Numbered from the stretch's first letter, positions 1-7,784 are shown. The stretch is DNA of 32,540 nucleotides from an uncultured Lachnospiraceae bacterium (GCA_947382625.1 CANDAG010000042.1:1-32540), one strand, 5' to 3'. Program-made: numbers and translations. Notes: generated by a model from the sequence alone, not told the origin.

Positions 1-1410
1 CTTCTCTTTAAAGCGCTGGCAATCCTTTTGCTCCTTCTGGTCATCTTTTATATTATGGGATCCTTATTGTCGTCACCCTTTTTTAATGCGGCCAGATATC
101 AGAAGCTGCTCACCATTGAAGAGCGGGAATTTACAGATGATATCAAAGAAGTAGATTATAAGACCATTCCGCTTCTGGACAAGGATTCCGCCTCTTTGCT
201 GGGAAACCGGAAGATGGGAAGCATGGTGGACATGGTCTCCCAGTTTGAAGTATCAGGAGATTACTCCCAGATCAATTATCAGGGAAAGCCTGTGCGGGTA
301 ACTCCCCTGACCTATGCAAGCCCCATTAAATGGCTGACCAACCAAAAAAACGGAATTCCGGCCTACATTCTTATCGATATGACTACGCAGAATACGGAAT
401 GTGTGAAGCTCACGGAAGGTATCAAATATTCCAAGGGAGAATATTTTAACAGGAACCTCTTCAGACATCTGCGGTTCCGTTATCCTACCTACATTTTTGA
501 TGATCAGATCTTCTTTGAGATCGATGAGGAAGGAACCCCCTACTGGGTGTGTCCGGTCAAAAAATTCAATATCGGGCTTTTTGGCGGACAGACCGTAGGC
601 AGAGTTGTCCTGTGCAACGCTCAGACAGGAGAGTGTGTGGACTATGCGGTGGAGGATGTACCATCCTGGATCGATAAGGTATACTCTGCGGATCTGCTGG
701 TAAATCTTTATGATTACTCCGGGCTTTTAAAGCATGGCTACTGGAATTCCATGTTAGGACAGAAAGACTGTCTGCAGTCCACCAATGGCTACAATTACAT
801 CGCTTTAGAGGATGATGTGTGGGTTTATACCGGCATCACCAGCGTCAGCGGCGATCAGTCCAATGTAGGCTTTGTGCTGATGAACCAGCGCACTATGGAA
901 ACCCGTTCCTACAAGGTAGAAGGCGCTATTGAGGATTCTGCCATGTCTTCCGCAGAAGGACAGGTGCAGAATCTCGGATACCGGGCAACCTTCCCTTTAC
1001 TCCTTAATATTGCAGATGAGCCCACTTATTTCATGGCTCTGAAGGACGGAGCCGGACTGGTCAAAAAATACGCCATGGTAAATGTCCAGAAATATCAGTG
1101 GGTTGCCATTGGCGACACGGTACAGGAATGCGAAAGAAATTATACAGACCTCTTAAGCACCAACGGTATTGTAAGTGTGTCCGCCACCGACGGCAAAAGC
1201 ATCAGCGGAAAAATAGAAAGCATTTCTCCCGTCGTGTTAGAGGGCAATACCCACTATTATCTGTGTCTGGAAGGGCAGGAGGATATTTATGACATCGACC
1301 TGTCAAATGTTTTCCTGATACAGATCATACGCTGTCAGCCGGGGGATAAGATCACATTGGAATACCGGGAAGGCTACGGTTTAAATGAAGTGGTTGACAT
1401 TTTGCCATAA
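1..1410 (+). CDS. Membrane-anchored protein of unknown function (5' partial)
   Basis: The reading frame is open from the first base, so the true start lies upstream of the window; an internal TTG at 28 is probably not the start. The visible N-terminus is a hydrophobic stretch (about 20 residues, rich in Leu and Ile, ending ...GSLLSSPFF) that reads as one membrane segment. About 430 mostly polar residues follow with no Cys-rich or catalytic motif I recognise, so a single-pass anchor with a large extracytoplasmic beta-rich domain is the simplest reading. It ends with TAA at 1408-1410, and the leuS promoter overlaps its last codons. I do not recognise the family and assign no function. Confidence is high that it is coding, low on role. 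Confidence 0.8.
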   Translation, partial: LLFKALAILLLLLVIFYIMGSLLSSPFFNAARYQKLLTIEEREFTDDIKEVDYKTIPLLDKDSASLLGNRKMGSMVDMVSQFEVSGDYSQINYQGKPVRVTPLTYASPIKWLTNQKNGIPAYILIDMTTQNTECVKLTEGIKYSKGEYFNRNLFRHLRFRYPTYIFDDQIFFEIDEEGTPYWVCPVKKFNIGLFGGQTVGRVVLCNAQTGECVDYAVEDVPSWIDKVYSADLLVNLYDYSGLLKHGYWNSMLGQKDCLQSTNGYNYIALEDDVWVYTGITSVSGDQSNVGFVLMNQRTMETRSYKVEGAIEDSAMSSAEGQVQNLGYRATFPLLLNIADEPTYFMALKDGAGLVKKYAMVNVQKYQWVAIGDTVQECERNYTDLLSTNGIVSVSATDGKSISGKIESISPVVLEGNTHYYLCLEGQEDIYDIDLSNVFLIQIIRCQPGDKITLEYREGYGLNEVVDILP

Positions 1411-1422
1411 TATAGGTAAAAT
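1394..1422 (+). promoter_or_regulatory. Sigma-A promoter of leuS
   Basis: A perfect -35 TTGACA (1394-1399), a 17-nt spacer and a -10 TAAAAT (1417-1422). The -35 lies inside the last codons of the upstream gene. The predicted transcript starts near 1429, giving a leader of about 60 nt before leuS. Confidence 0.75.
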
Positions 1423-1444
1423 TTGACTGTTCAGAAGTAATGAG

Positions 1445-1472
1445 CAGGAGAATCCTGGCAGGAGTTTCCTGC
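1445..1472 (+). promoter_or_regulatory. Tandem small hairpins in the leuS leader
   Basis: Two adjacent stem-loops with nearly the same sequence: CAGGA/TCCTG with loop GAA (1445-1457) and GCAGGA/TCCTGC with loop GTT (1458-1472). They look like a local duplication, and both place an AGGAG in a stem. They end 18 nt before the leuS start. No T-box elements are present. A role in leuS translation is only a guess. Confidence 0.35.
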
Positions 1473-1490
1473 GGAAATGAGAGGAAAAAC

Positions 1491-3905
1491 ATGGCGATAC
1501 CATATAATCACAGAGAAGTAGAAACAAAATGGCAGAAAATCTGGGATGAGGAAAAAGCATTTCAGACCTCTTCCGATTATTCAAAGCCTAAATATTACGC
1601 ATTGGTAGAATTTCCCTATCCTTCAGGGCAGGGACTTCATGTAGGGCATCCCAGGCCTTACACAGCCCTTGATATTGTTGCCCGCAAAAGAAGGATGCAG
1701 GGTTATAATGTGCTCTATCCTATGGGATGGGATGCCTTTGGTCTTCCCACAGAAAATTATGCCATCAAAAACCATATCCATCCCCGGATCGTGACCAAAA
1801 ACAATGTAGAACGGTTTAAGGGTCAGCTCCATGCATTAGGATATTCCTTTGACTGGGAGAGGGAGATCAATACCACAGATCCGGGTTATTATAAGTGGAC
1901 GCAGTGGATCTTCCTGAAGCTTTTCAATGCAGGACTTGCCTATAAGGCAGAAATGCCTATTAACTGGTGTACCTCCTGTAAGGTAGGCCTTGCCAATGAA
2001 GAAGTGGTAAACGGCGTCTGCGAGCGCTGCGGGGCAGAGGTGATCCGCAAGGTCAAGAGCCAGTGGATGTTGAAGATCACAGATTACGCCGATAAGCTTC
2101 TTGAGGGCTTAGATACGGTAGATTATATCGAACGTGTCAAGGTTTCCCAGAAAAACTGGATCGGAAAATCCACAGGAGCAGAGGTGGATTTCCTCTTAAA
2201 GGATAAAGAGGACAAAATGACCGTCTATACCACAAGGCCGGACACTCTCTTTGGCGTTACCTATATGGTTATGAGCCCGGAGCATCCTTTTATCGATAAA
2301 TACAGAGATGAGATCAAAAACTGGGAGGATGTGGTTTCCTATCGGGAAATGGCCGCCAGAAAATCAGATTTTGAGCGTACAGAGCTTGCAAAGGAAAAGA
2401 CCGGTGTGATGCTCGATGGCCTTACTGCCATTAATCCCGTAAACGGAAAGGAAATCCCGGTGTGGATCTCCGATTATGTCCTTATGAGCTACGGCACCGG
2501 TGCGATCATGGCCGTACCTGCCCATGATGAACGTGACTGGGAATTTGCCAAGAAATTCCATATGCCTATCATAGAAGTAGTGGCCGGAAGTCCGGTGGAT
2601 GTAAATGAAGCCGTTTTCACCGATGTGGAGACAGGCACCCTGGTCAATTCCGATTTTCTGAACGGTCTTTCCGTAGCGAACGCCAAAGAAAGGATCATAG
2701 GATTTTTAACTGAAAAAGGAATCGGGCATCCCAAAACAAACTTTAAACTCCGTGACTGGGTATTCTCCAGACAGCGTTACTGGGGTGAGCCTATTCCCAT
2801 TGTAAAGTGTGAAAAATGCGGCTATGTTCCCCTCCCTGAGAGCGAGCTTCCTTTAGAGCTTCCTGAAGTAGAGAGCTATATGCCTACCGACAACGGAGAA
2901 TCTCCTCTGGCCAAGATGACCGACTGGGTAAAAACCACCTGTCCCAAGTGCGGCGGTCCCGCTCTTCGTGAAACGGATACCATGCCTCAGTGGGCCGGCT
3001 CCTCCTGGTACTTCCTGCGCTACATTGATCCTTTAAATGATAAGGAACTTGCCAGCAAAGAAGCCCTTGACTACTGGATGCCTGTAGACTGGTACAACGG
3101 TGGGATGGAGCATACCACCCTGCACCTTCTCTATTCCCGGTTCTGGCACAGATTTTTGTATGATCAAAAGGTAGTTCCCTGTCCGGAGCCCTATGCCAAG
3201 AGAACCTCTCACGGTATGATCCTTGGCTCAAACGGAGAGAAGATGAGCAAATCCCGTGGGAATGTGGTGAACCCTGATGATATTGTAAGAGATTACGGTG
3301 CAGATACCCTGCGTACCTATGAAATGTTCATAGGAGCCTTTGACTTAAGCGCCGCCTGGTCTGATGAGGGCGTAAAGGGCTGTCGCAGATTCCTTGAAAG
3401 AGTCTGGAAGCTGAAGGATCTCCTTATCGATGAGGATGGATATTCCAAAGACTTAGAGGTAAAAGTGCACCAGACCATCAAGAAGGTCAGCAATGATTTT
3501 GAAAGCCTGAAGTACAATACGGCAATTGCCGCAATGATGGCTCTGATCAATGAGTTTTACCGAAAAAATGCGGTTACAAAGGGCGAGTTTCGGACACTCC
3601 TTACTCTGCTCAATCCGGTAGCTCCTCATATCACCGAGGAACTCTGGCAAGGCTGCGGCTTTGAGGGACGCGTTTATCAGACCTCCTGGCCGGAGTACGA
3701 CGAAGCCAAAACAGTGGAGTCCACTATTGAAATTGCGGTCCAGATCAACGGTAAGACAAGAGCAACCCTGAACATTGCAAGAGAGGAAGAAAAGGCATCC
3801 GTACTTGCCAGGGCAAAAGAAACTGTAGCCGGCAAGCTTACCGGAAATATTGTCAAAGAAATTTACGTTCCCGGAAAAATCGTAAATATTGTTATGAAAG
3901 GTTAA
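1491..3905 (+). CDS. leuS: Leucyl-tRNA synthetase
   Basis: Charges tRNA-Leu with leucine using ATP in the cytoplasm (class Ia synthetase). The 804-residue product has the HIGH-type signature HVGH at residues 50-53 after FPYPSGQGL, the CP1 editing domain with TRPDTLFG and [16 protein letters not shown], Cys pairs of zinc-binding type (CTSCKVG...CERCG and CEKCG...CPKCGG), and KMSKS at 584-588. The length is normal for a bacterial LeuRS. The frame extends upstream to 1440, but I chose ATG 1491 because AGAGG sits just before it and [11 protein letters not shown] is the usual family N-terminus. It has its own promoter at 1394-1422. Unlike many Firmicutes leuS genes it has no room for a T-box leader. 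Confidence 0.97.
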   Translation: MAIPYNHREVETKWQKIWDEEKAFQTSSDYSKPKYYALVEFPYPSGQGLHVGHPRPYTALDIVARKRRMQGYNVLYPMGWDAFGLPTENYAIKNHIHPRIVTKNNVERFKGQLHALGYSFDWEREINTTDPGYYKWTQWIFLKLFNAGLAYKAEMPINWCTSCKVGLANEEVVNGVCERCGAEVIRKVKSQWMLKITDYADKLLEGLDTVDYIERVKVSQKNWIGKSTGAEVDFLLKDKEDKMTVYTTRPDTLFGVTYMVMSPEHPFIDKYRDEIKNWEDVVSYREMAARKSDFERTELAKEKTGVMLDGLTAINPVNGKEIPVWISDYVLMSYGTGAIMAVPAHDERDWEFAKKFHMPIIEVVAGSPVDVNEAVFTDVETGTLVNSDFLNGLSVANAKERIIGFLTEKGIGHPKTNFKLRDWVFSRQRYWGEPIPIVKCEKCGYVPLPESELPLELPEVESYMPTDNGESPLAKMTDWVKTTCPKCGGPALRETDTMPQWAGSSWYFLRYIDPLNDKELASKEALDYWMPVDWYNGGMEHTTLHLLYSRFWHRFLYDQKVVPCPEPYAKRTSHGMILGSNGEKMSKSRGNVVNPDDIVRDYGADTLRTYEMFIGAFDLSAAWSDEGVKGCRRFLERVWKLKDLLIDEDGYSKDLEVKVHQTIKKVSNDFESLKYNTAIAAMMALINEFYRKNAVTKGEFRTLLTLLNPVAPHITEELWQGCGFEGRVYQTSWPEYDEAKTVESTIEIAVQINGKTRATLNIAREEEKASVLARAKETVAGKLTGNIVKEIYVPGKIVNIVMKG

Positions 3906-3914
3906 ATGATATGA

Positions 3915-3990
3915 CACGCGGCTGCCTCGCAATGCGAGACAGCCGTTGTTGACATAAGGATGGCTGGCAAAGCCTGACATCCGTTGTTTA
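3915..3990 (-). repeat. Two palindromic elements (CAAAC/CTTAT family)
   Basis: Copy 2 (3952-3990) has the typical form: ACATAAGGATG, a short stem around GGCAAAGCC, then CATCCGTTGTTTA. Copy 1 (3915-3950) is degenerate but keeps a long stem (GGCTG-c-CTCGC paired with GCGAG-a-CAGCC) and the end CCGTTGTT. The last three bases of copy 2 are the stop codon of the minus-strand gene 3988-4257. Copy 1 may also serve as a 3' stem for the leuS transcript. Confidence 0.8.
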
Positions 3991-4257
3991 TTTACGCGAA
4001 CGCATGGCCATGATCTTTTCAATCTTTGCAGCCTCCTCGGGAGATGCCTCTTTTCGGAGGACTGCCACGATCCTGCTGATCTCTTCCTCAGAAAAGGACA
4101 CGCTTTTCTCCCTCCCCTTTTTGGCTACTGCCATCAGGAATGGAAGGAGCTGCTCCTTTTTAAGACCATTACTCTCAAACATCAGTGCCTGTAAAAATTC
4201 CAGCTTATAAGGATCGATACCCTTCAGCGCTTCATCCTTCATCCAGTTATTCTGCAT
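3988..4257 (-). CDS. Conserved-looking small hypothetical protein
   Basis: An 89-residue, charged, mostly helical protein without a signal peptide or membrane segment. The start is ATG 4257, because GGAGG lies 7 nt before it; the frame runs on to 4278 without a better site. It overlaps the end of the upstream minus-strand gene by 11 bp, so the two are translationally coupled and probably act together. The centre has an acidic/basic helix pattern (SFSEEEISRIVAVLRKEASP), and the C-terminus is basic (MAMRSRK). The stop codon is contributed by a palindromic element. I do not recognise a family and assign no function. Confidence 0.75.
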   Translation of the reverse strand: MQNNWMKDEALKGIDPYKLEFLQALMFESNGLKKEQLLPFLMAVAKKGREKSVSFSEEEISRIVAVLRKEASPEEAAKIEKIMAMRSRK

Positions 4258-4813
4258 GTTGACCTCCAAACATTTCATACATTTGTCTTTGCTCCGGTGT
4301 GAGCATATTCATTAGCATATTCATCATATCAAAGCCTCCGGATGCCCCCCTGGCTTTTCCGTTTTCCCTTTCAAAGGAGGAATCATCATCCTCTCCCGGA
4401 TCGTTAAAGGGGGACTCCATAAAGGAGGCTGCATCCGGCATAAAATCTTTCATCATCTCCATGGTCTGGGACATTTCCTTATACATTTCCATGCTGCGGG
4501 AGATATTCTGAATCTGTTCAAGCTGTGCCTTTTCATTTTCCGTGCAGTAGGGAAGCAGCTCCGAGCATATCTGTGACAGATCCGGTGATTCCTCTCTTTC
4601 CAGACAACCGCATAAAGGATAGGGATGCTTTTTGAAATATTCCAGTGTATAGTTCAACTCCAGAAATTTAATATAAATTGCCATAGATTTCTGGGTTTGA
4701 TTGTCCATGTAGGGCAGCATGATCTTCAGCATCTGTATATGATTTGTGCAGAAGAGAGTATCAAATGCAATTACTTTGGAAGTACCTTCTGCGTTGTGTT
4801 CATTTGGATCCAT
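4247..4813 (-). CDS. Met-rich hypothetical protein
   Basis: 188 residues. ATG 4813 is chosen because AAAGGAG lies 6 nt before it; the frame continues to 4876 without a ribosome site. The N-terminal half is a soluble helical region with scattered Cys. The middle and C-terminus are strikingly Met-rich (SMEMYKEMSQTMEMMKDFM, then FDMMNMLMNMLTPEQRQMYEMF), separated by an acidic linker with EDDDSSFE. The Met-rich amphipathic helices suggest a protein-protein or membrane-surface contact, but this is inference. It overlaps the downstream gene by 11 bp. No family is recognised. Confidence 0.75.
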   Translation of the reverse strand: MDPNEHNAEGTSKVIAFDTLFCTNHIQMLKIMLPYMDNQTQKSMAIYIKFLELNYTLEYFKKHPYPLCGCLEREESPDLSQICSELLPYCTENEKAQLEQIQNISRSMEMYKEMSQTMEMMKDFMPDAASFMESPFNDPGEDDDSSFERENGKARGASGGFDMMNMLMNMLTPEQRQMYEMFGGQHAE

Positions 4814-4867
4814 GACTGCTCCTTTTGCCTGTTTCCATATTTTATGTTTTCGGATCAGCCTGTATGC

Positions 4868-4979
4868 ATCAAACACCGATACACTCTGCGATCCATCCTT
4901 ATGCTAACCGGACAGTTCGCAAAGCAAACTGTCCTTATGCAGACAACGGACAGCAGGCTTCGCAAGCTGTCCTTATGTC
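4868..4979 (+). repeat. Tandem array of three palindromic elements
   Basis: Three diverged units in one orientation: 4868-4903, 4905-4940 and 4941-4979. Each begins with an AAACA/CAACGGACAG-like arm, has a TTCGCAAA-like loop and ends in GTCCTTATG or ATCCTTATG. They lie between two minus-strand genes, upstream of the start of the 4247-4813 gene. Confidence 0.8.
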
Positions 4980-4980
4980 A

Positions 4981-5010
4981 AGAAAAGCAGGCTCTTTTCA
5001 GAGCCTGCCC
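4981..5010 (-). terminator. Rho-independent terminator of the Cys/Gly-rich gene
   Basis: Read on the minus strand, GCAGGCTC and GAGCCTGC form a perfect 8-bp stem with a 6-nt loop (4987-5008), followed by TTTTCTT. It lies about 35 nt past the stop of the gene at 5045-5290. Confidence 0.65.
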
Positions 5011-5044
5011 TTCAGACATGGTGAAAAGAATCCCTCAGGATCGA

Positions 5045-5290
5045 TCAGCAGCCGCAGCCACAGCTGTTATTGCTGCCGTTTCCGCAGAAGGACAGTAAAA
5101 TGATAAGCCAGATGAGATCGCAGCATCCATTGTCGGAATTGTTGCCGGACCCGAATCCGAATCCGTTACCGTTCCCACAGCAGCAAAGCAGGATAATAAG
5201 CCAGATTATGGAACCACATCCAAATCCGTTATTGTTAGAGCCCACGGAACTGTTTCCGCATCCACATCCAGTAGCTGTTAAATCACTCAT
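5045..5290 (-). CDS. Cys/Gly/Asn-rich small protein, probable spore-surface type
   Basis: 81 residues, with ATG 5290 chosen because GGAGG sits 5 nt upstream. The composition is extreme: Gly, Asn and Cys in loops such as GCGCGNSS, CCCGNGNGFGFG and SCGCGC, broken by two copies of a hydrophobic core (IIWLIILL and LIWLIILL), each followed within three residues by CGNG. It is therefore an internal duplication of about 30 residues. Clostridial proteins of this kind are often labelled chorion-class high-cysteine or YjcZ-like sporulation proteins. A sigma-K-like promoter lies upstream (5322-5350) and a terminator downstream, so it forms its own unit. A coat or crust role is inferred, not shown. Confidence 0.75.
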   Translation of the reverse strand: MSDLTATGCGCGNSSVGSNNNGFGCGSIIWLIILLCCCGNGNGFGFGSGNNSDNGCCDLIWLIILLSFCGNGSNNSCGCGC

Positions 5291-5321
5291 ATTTGCCTCC
5301 AAAAGGTTTTTGATTATGGTT

Positions 5322-5350
5322 TATCATATGTACTATGGCTTGTTTGTGTT
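5322..5350 (-). promoter_or_regulatory. Candidate sigma-K-type promoter
   Basis: On the minus strand the sequence reads AACA, 16 nt, then CATATGATA. This fits the Bacillus late mother-cell pattern (-35 mACm, -10 CATAnnnTA). It sits about 30 nt before the start of the Cys/Gly-rich gene. The pattern is short, so a chance match is possible. Confidence 0.35.
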
Positions 5351-5403
5351 TCAGGGAAATAAAAAATTTTTATATGGACATTTCGCTGTGATTATCTTAC
5401 AAT

Positions 5404-5424
5404 AAAAAAAGCCGGTAAAACGGC
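5404..5424 (-). terminator. Weak minus-strand terminator-like hairpin
   Basis: GCCG/CGGC stem (5411-5424), followed on the minus strand by seven T residues. No minus-strand gene is known to its right, so its target is unclear. It may insulate the Cys/Gly-rich gene from transcription through the repeat array. Confidence 0.3.
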
Positions 5425-5432
5425 GTTTGATC

Positions 5433-5549
5433 AACATAAGGATGGCTGGCAAAGCCTGTCATCCGTTGTTTAGCATAAGGATGGCTGGCAAAGCCTGTCA
5501 TCCGTTGTTTAGCATAAGGATGGCTCGCAAAGCGTGCTGTCTGTTGTTT
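5433..5549 (-). repeat. Three-unit tandem array, exact 39-bp period
   Basis: Units at 5433-5471, 5472-5510 and 5511-5549 abut without spacers. The first two differ only at the second base (AACAT/AGCAT). The third is diverged in the stem (GCTCGCAAAGCGTGC). The pattern is CATAAGGATG, GGC-AAA-GCC, then CATCCGTTGTTT. It ends about 20 nt before the start of the zinc-ribbon gene at 5570. Without spacers it is not a CRISPR. Confidence 0.9.
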
Positions 5550-5569
5550 GAGATGGAGAGGAAGAACAA

Positions 5570-6193
5570 ATGAGCGAAGAAAAGAAATTATATTGTACCC
5601 AATGTGGGAATCAAAATGATGCTACATCCAAATTCTGCAGTAATTGCGGTGCAAAATTAGAACGTCCTGATTCCTGGTTTGACTCCGGATCGTCTGATCA
5701 GAAGGAAGGACTATTCTCAGGCGGTGAGACCGGTGCCTTTTTTGAAAAGATTACAGAGGCGGAAGAAGAAAAGCCCGCACCGATCCCGGAAATACAGATC
5801 AATTATGGCTCTCCCCAGCAAAGCTATGATAATAGCAGAACGACAAATTCCAATACATACTATGATCCCCGTCAGTCCGGGTATTATGGAGAAGATCCCC
5901 TTACGGAGAAGCAGAGCGGCGGAAATATCGGCTTTGCCATTGCTTCCTTAGTCTGCGGTATCATCTCCCTGTTATGCTGCTGTCTGGGACTTTTCAGCGC
6001 AGTACTGGCCATAGCGGCTATTGTACTGGGTATTATCACTCTTTGCTTTAAATATGACGGAAAGGGGATGGCAATTGCCGGAATCGCAACGGGAGGCGTT
6101 GCGATCGTAATTGTGATCGCATCCCTGATCATCAGCGGCACTTCTCTTTACAATGATTTTCTCTATGAATTCGCCGATGAATTTTATTATTGA
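5570..6193 (+). CDS. Zinc-ribbon, DUF4190-type membrane protein
   Basis: 207 residues. Residues about 9-29 form a zinc ribbon of two CxxC knuckles (CTQCGNQ...CSNCGAKL). A disordered Gln/Asn/Ser/Tyr-rich linker follows to about residue 118, then a hydrophobic module with the DUF4190 look: IGFAIASLVCGIISLL, LAIAAIVLGIITL, and after GKGMAIAGIATGG a last membrane segment. Three segments are likely, with the ribbon in the cytoplasm. The start ATG has GAGAGGAAG upstream. The 3' end overlaps the next gene by 41 bp, so the trio 5570-6977 is probably one operon. The family has no established function. Confidence 0.85.
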   Translation: MSEEKKLYCTQCGNQNDATSKFCSNCGAKLERPDSWFDSGSSDQKEGLFSGGETGAFFEKITEAEEEKPAPIPEIQINYGSPQQSYDNSRTTNSNTYYDPRQSGYYGEDPLTEKQSGGNIGFAIASLVCGIISLLCCCLGLFSAVLAIAAIVLGIITLCFKYDGKGMAIAGIATGGVAIVIVIASLIISGTSLYNDFLYEFADEFYY

Positions 6194-6635
6194 TCCCGGT
6201 GAGAGAGAACATTACCCTCACCGGAACAGATACCGGGCCGATTTGATTTTTTATCAATTAGGAAAGATCGTGTGGCTTCCGTTTTGCCTGGCCGGCTTCT
6301 GGTTTGCGCAGACAGGTTATGAACGCTATGGGACACTGACCGATTGTGCGATCCGCCAAAGGTGCGGGCTGCCCTGTCCCGGCTGCGGGGGCACCCGGGC
6401 TTTTTATTATCTGTTCCGGGGTTCATTTTTTATGAGCCTGAAGCTGCATCCCGCTGTGATCTTCGGGATACTGGCCTATTTCCACTTTATGGCTCTTTGC
6501 TTTTATCGAAAGAATATAAGCGGGACAATTGCCAAAAAAGAGATTCATATAGAGTACTATCTATATCTTGCGATCCTTGTGATACTGGTCCAATGGATCA
6601 TTAAGATCGTAAGGCTTTTGACGTTTGTTTTTTGA
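6153..6635 (+). CDS. DUF2752 family membrane protein
   Basis: Up to 160 residues with the DUF2752 hallmark CGLPCPGCGGTRAFYYLFRG (Cys pair plus GGTRA) between membrane segments. The other segments lie near IVWLPFCLAGFWF, HPAVIFGILAYFHFMALCF and YLYLAILVILVQWIIKIV. The gene begins inside the preceding one. ATG 6153, 6165 and 6177 are all possible and none has a clear ribosome site, so coupling to upstream translation is likely. The stop TGA (6633-6635) overlaps a palindromic element by two bases. Function is unknown; members often sit beside DUF4190 proteins, as here. Confidence 0.8.
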   Translation: MIFSMNSPMNFIIDPGEREHYPHRNRYRADLIFYQLGKIVWLPFCLAGFWFAQTGYERYGTLTDCAIRQRCGLPCPGCGGTRAFYYLFRGSFFMSLKLHPAVIFGILAYFHFMALCFYRKNISGTIAKKEIHIEYYLYLAILVILVQWIIKIVRLLTFVF

Positions 6636-6673
6636 TCGATAAGCTTGTCCGCAAAGGGTGACAGCTCTTGATC
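6634..6673 (-). repeat. Single palindromic element, type B, reverse orientation
   Basis: On the minus strand it runs from GATCAAGAGCTGTCACC through a TTTGCGG loop to CAAGCTTATCGATC, matching the copies at 15467 and 31875. It begins within the stop codon of the DUF2752 gene. A further fragment (GACGTTTGATTC, 6682-6693) lies just beyond it. Confidence 0.7.
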
Positions 6674-6710
6674 AATGATCTGACGTTTGATTCTAAGGAG
6701 GAGATTTACA

Positions 6711-6977
6711 ATGGATACGAGAACCACAAGTATTGTGGCTTATATGACATGGATCGGATTTTTTGTCGCTTTACTGGCAGGAGATAAGGAAGGCGCCAAG
6801 TTTCACTTAAACCAGGCGCTGGTTATCCTGATATTTTTTCTCCCGGTATTTCTTCCCTGTATCGGGCAGATTTGGGGGATCTTTATGATCGTATGCTGGA
6901 TCCTGGGACTGGTTGCTGCTATCAATCAGGAAGAAAAAGAGGTTCCCCTGATAGGAAGGATACGTCTCCTGAAATAG
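6711..6977 (+). CDS. DUF4870-like small membrane protein
   Basis: 88 residues. ATG 6711 is chosen because AAGGAGGAG lies 8-9 nt before it; the frame extends to 6687 without support. Two or three hydrophobic segments are visible: SIVAYMTWIGFFVALLAG, LNQALVILIFFLPVFLP and IWGIFMIVCWILGLVAAI, with the motif AKFHLNQAL typical of DUF4870 and Tic20-like small proteins. It is the last gene of the trio and is followed by a bidirectional terminator at 7019. Role unknown. Confidence 0.8.
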   Translation: MDTRTTSIVAYMTWIGFFVALLAGDKEGAKFHLNQALVILIFFLPVFLPCIGQIWGIFMIVCWILGLVAAINQEEKEVPLIGRIRLLK

Positions 6978-7018
6978 CATACATTAATCTGAAATATCTA
7001 AATAGTTTACTTCAATCA

Positions 7019-7047
7019 AAAACGCCTGACTACTCCTCAGGCGTTTC
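7019..7047. terminator. Bidirectional terminator between convergent genes
   Basis: AACGCCTGA (7021-7029) pairs with TCAGGCGTT (7037-7045) around a 7-nt loop, with A-rich sequence on the left and T-rich on the right. It can end both the plus-strand trio and the minus-strand lipoprotein gene. The lipoprotein stop codon lies in the loop and one stem arm encodes its last residues. Confidence 0.8.
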
Positions 7048-7611
7048 TGTATTATCATTATTCTCATCAGTATCTTCATATGTAAAAATTTCCTCCGGGA
7101 TATCACCGTGCAAAATAGAAACGATATACTGGAGTCTCGTATTGGCGATCACATAATTCTGCCGTGCCGCGTCCTCTAAGGAAGCATCAAAATCTCCCCC
7201 TTCGTACGCCATATGATAATAGGAGACTGCTTCTGACATATACATACTGGCATCATCGGCAAGCTCATCTACTCCCGGAAAGCAATCAGGAACCTCTAAG
7301 GAGGCCATCTGCTGAAAGGAGGTATCCATAGAATCCAGCAGAGCCAAAAGCTCTGTGACTGCCTGATCGGACTCAGGATTCTGGATGGCATTGATGGAGG
7401 AATCAAAAACCTTTACATTCTCAAAAAACTGATTCATATTTGCCTTATAATTTTCAAGCTCGGCATTACTTCCGCAGCCTGAGAGCGTACCCGCAAGCAA
7501 CAGACATGCCGACAGATATAAAAACCCGGATTTTTTGAGCAAGGTGCCTGCCTGAAGGGAAGGACTTTCTTTTCCGGACAATATTTTGAATAAAAAAAAC
7601 GGATGTTTCAA
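7030..7611 (-). CDS. Putative lipoprotein of unknown function
   Basis: A lipobox is clear: FLYLSACLLLAGTLSGC, with the Cys as the lipid site, so the mature part is anchored on the outer face of the membrane. The mature domain is about 145 residues, acidic and helical, and ends in an Asp/Glu/Asn tail. The start is uncertain. TTG 7611 has the best ribosome site (GAGGTG, 6 nt) but leaves an unusually long leader. GTG 7620 is upstream in frame. TTG 7542 would give an ideal short signal peptide (MLKKSG...) with a weak site. It is divergent from metH and shares a symmetric promoter region with it. The family is not recognised. Confidence 0.75.
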   Translation of the reverse strand: MKHPFFLFKILSGKESPSLQAGTLLKKSGFLYLSACLLLAGTLSGCGSNAELENYKANMNQFFENVKVFDSSINAIQNPESDQAVTELLALLDSMDTSFQQMASLEVPDCFPGVDELADDASMYMSEAVSYYHMAYEGGDFDASLEDAARQNYVIANTRLQYIVSILHGDIPEEIFTYEDTDENNDNTETPEE

Positions 7612-7662
7612 GAGATCCACCTCATAATTTGTCGTATTTTATAAAATTTTTCAGCTACAACT

Positions 7663-7746
7663 AAGGTATCATAGATGTTCTTTTAAGTCAATGATCAGTA
7701 AAACTGGAAAACACTAATTGTAGTTTTGCAAAAATTATGATACCAT
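7663..7746. promoter_or_regulatory. Symmetric divergent promoter region, lipoprotein gene / metH
   Basis: TATGATACC occurs in inverted orientation at 7665-7673 and 7736-7744. Each copy overlaps a matching promoter: minus strand TTGACT, 17 nt, TACCTT (7691 to 7663); plus strand TTGTAG, 17 nt, TACCAT (7718-7746). A second inverted pair, AAAACT/AGTTTT, lies inside (7700-7727). The mirror layout suggests shared control, possibly by one repressor. The -10 hexamers are poor. Confidence 0.45.
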
Positions 7747-7784
7747 TGAAAAAGTAATGCTTTATTAACCTAAAGGAGCTGACT

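Noticed and set aside
3453-4022. 189-residue minus-strand frame over the leuS 3' end
   Set aside because: It lies mostly opposite leuS, starts inside another minus-strand gene and runs through repeat elements. No ribosome site.
4625-5098. 157-residue plus-strand frame
   Set aside because: It is antisense to the 4247-4813 gene and then crosses a repeat array and a terminator; its sequence resembles no protein family.
5433-5549. CRISPR array
   Set aside because: The 39-bp units abut directly with no unique spacers, no leader and no cas genes nearby. They also belong to a family scattered in single copies and inside genes.
7621-7784. SAM or cobalamin riboswitch before metH
   Set aside because: The 164-nt gap is AT-rich and shows no B12-box, SAM-I kink-turn or terminator; its symmetry is better explained by divergent promoters.
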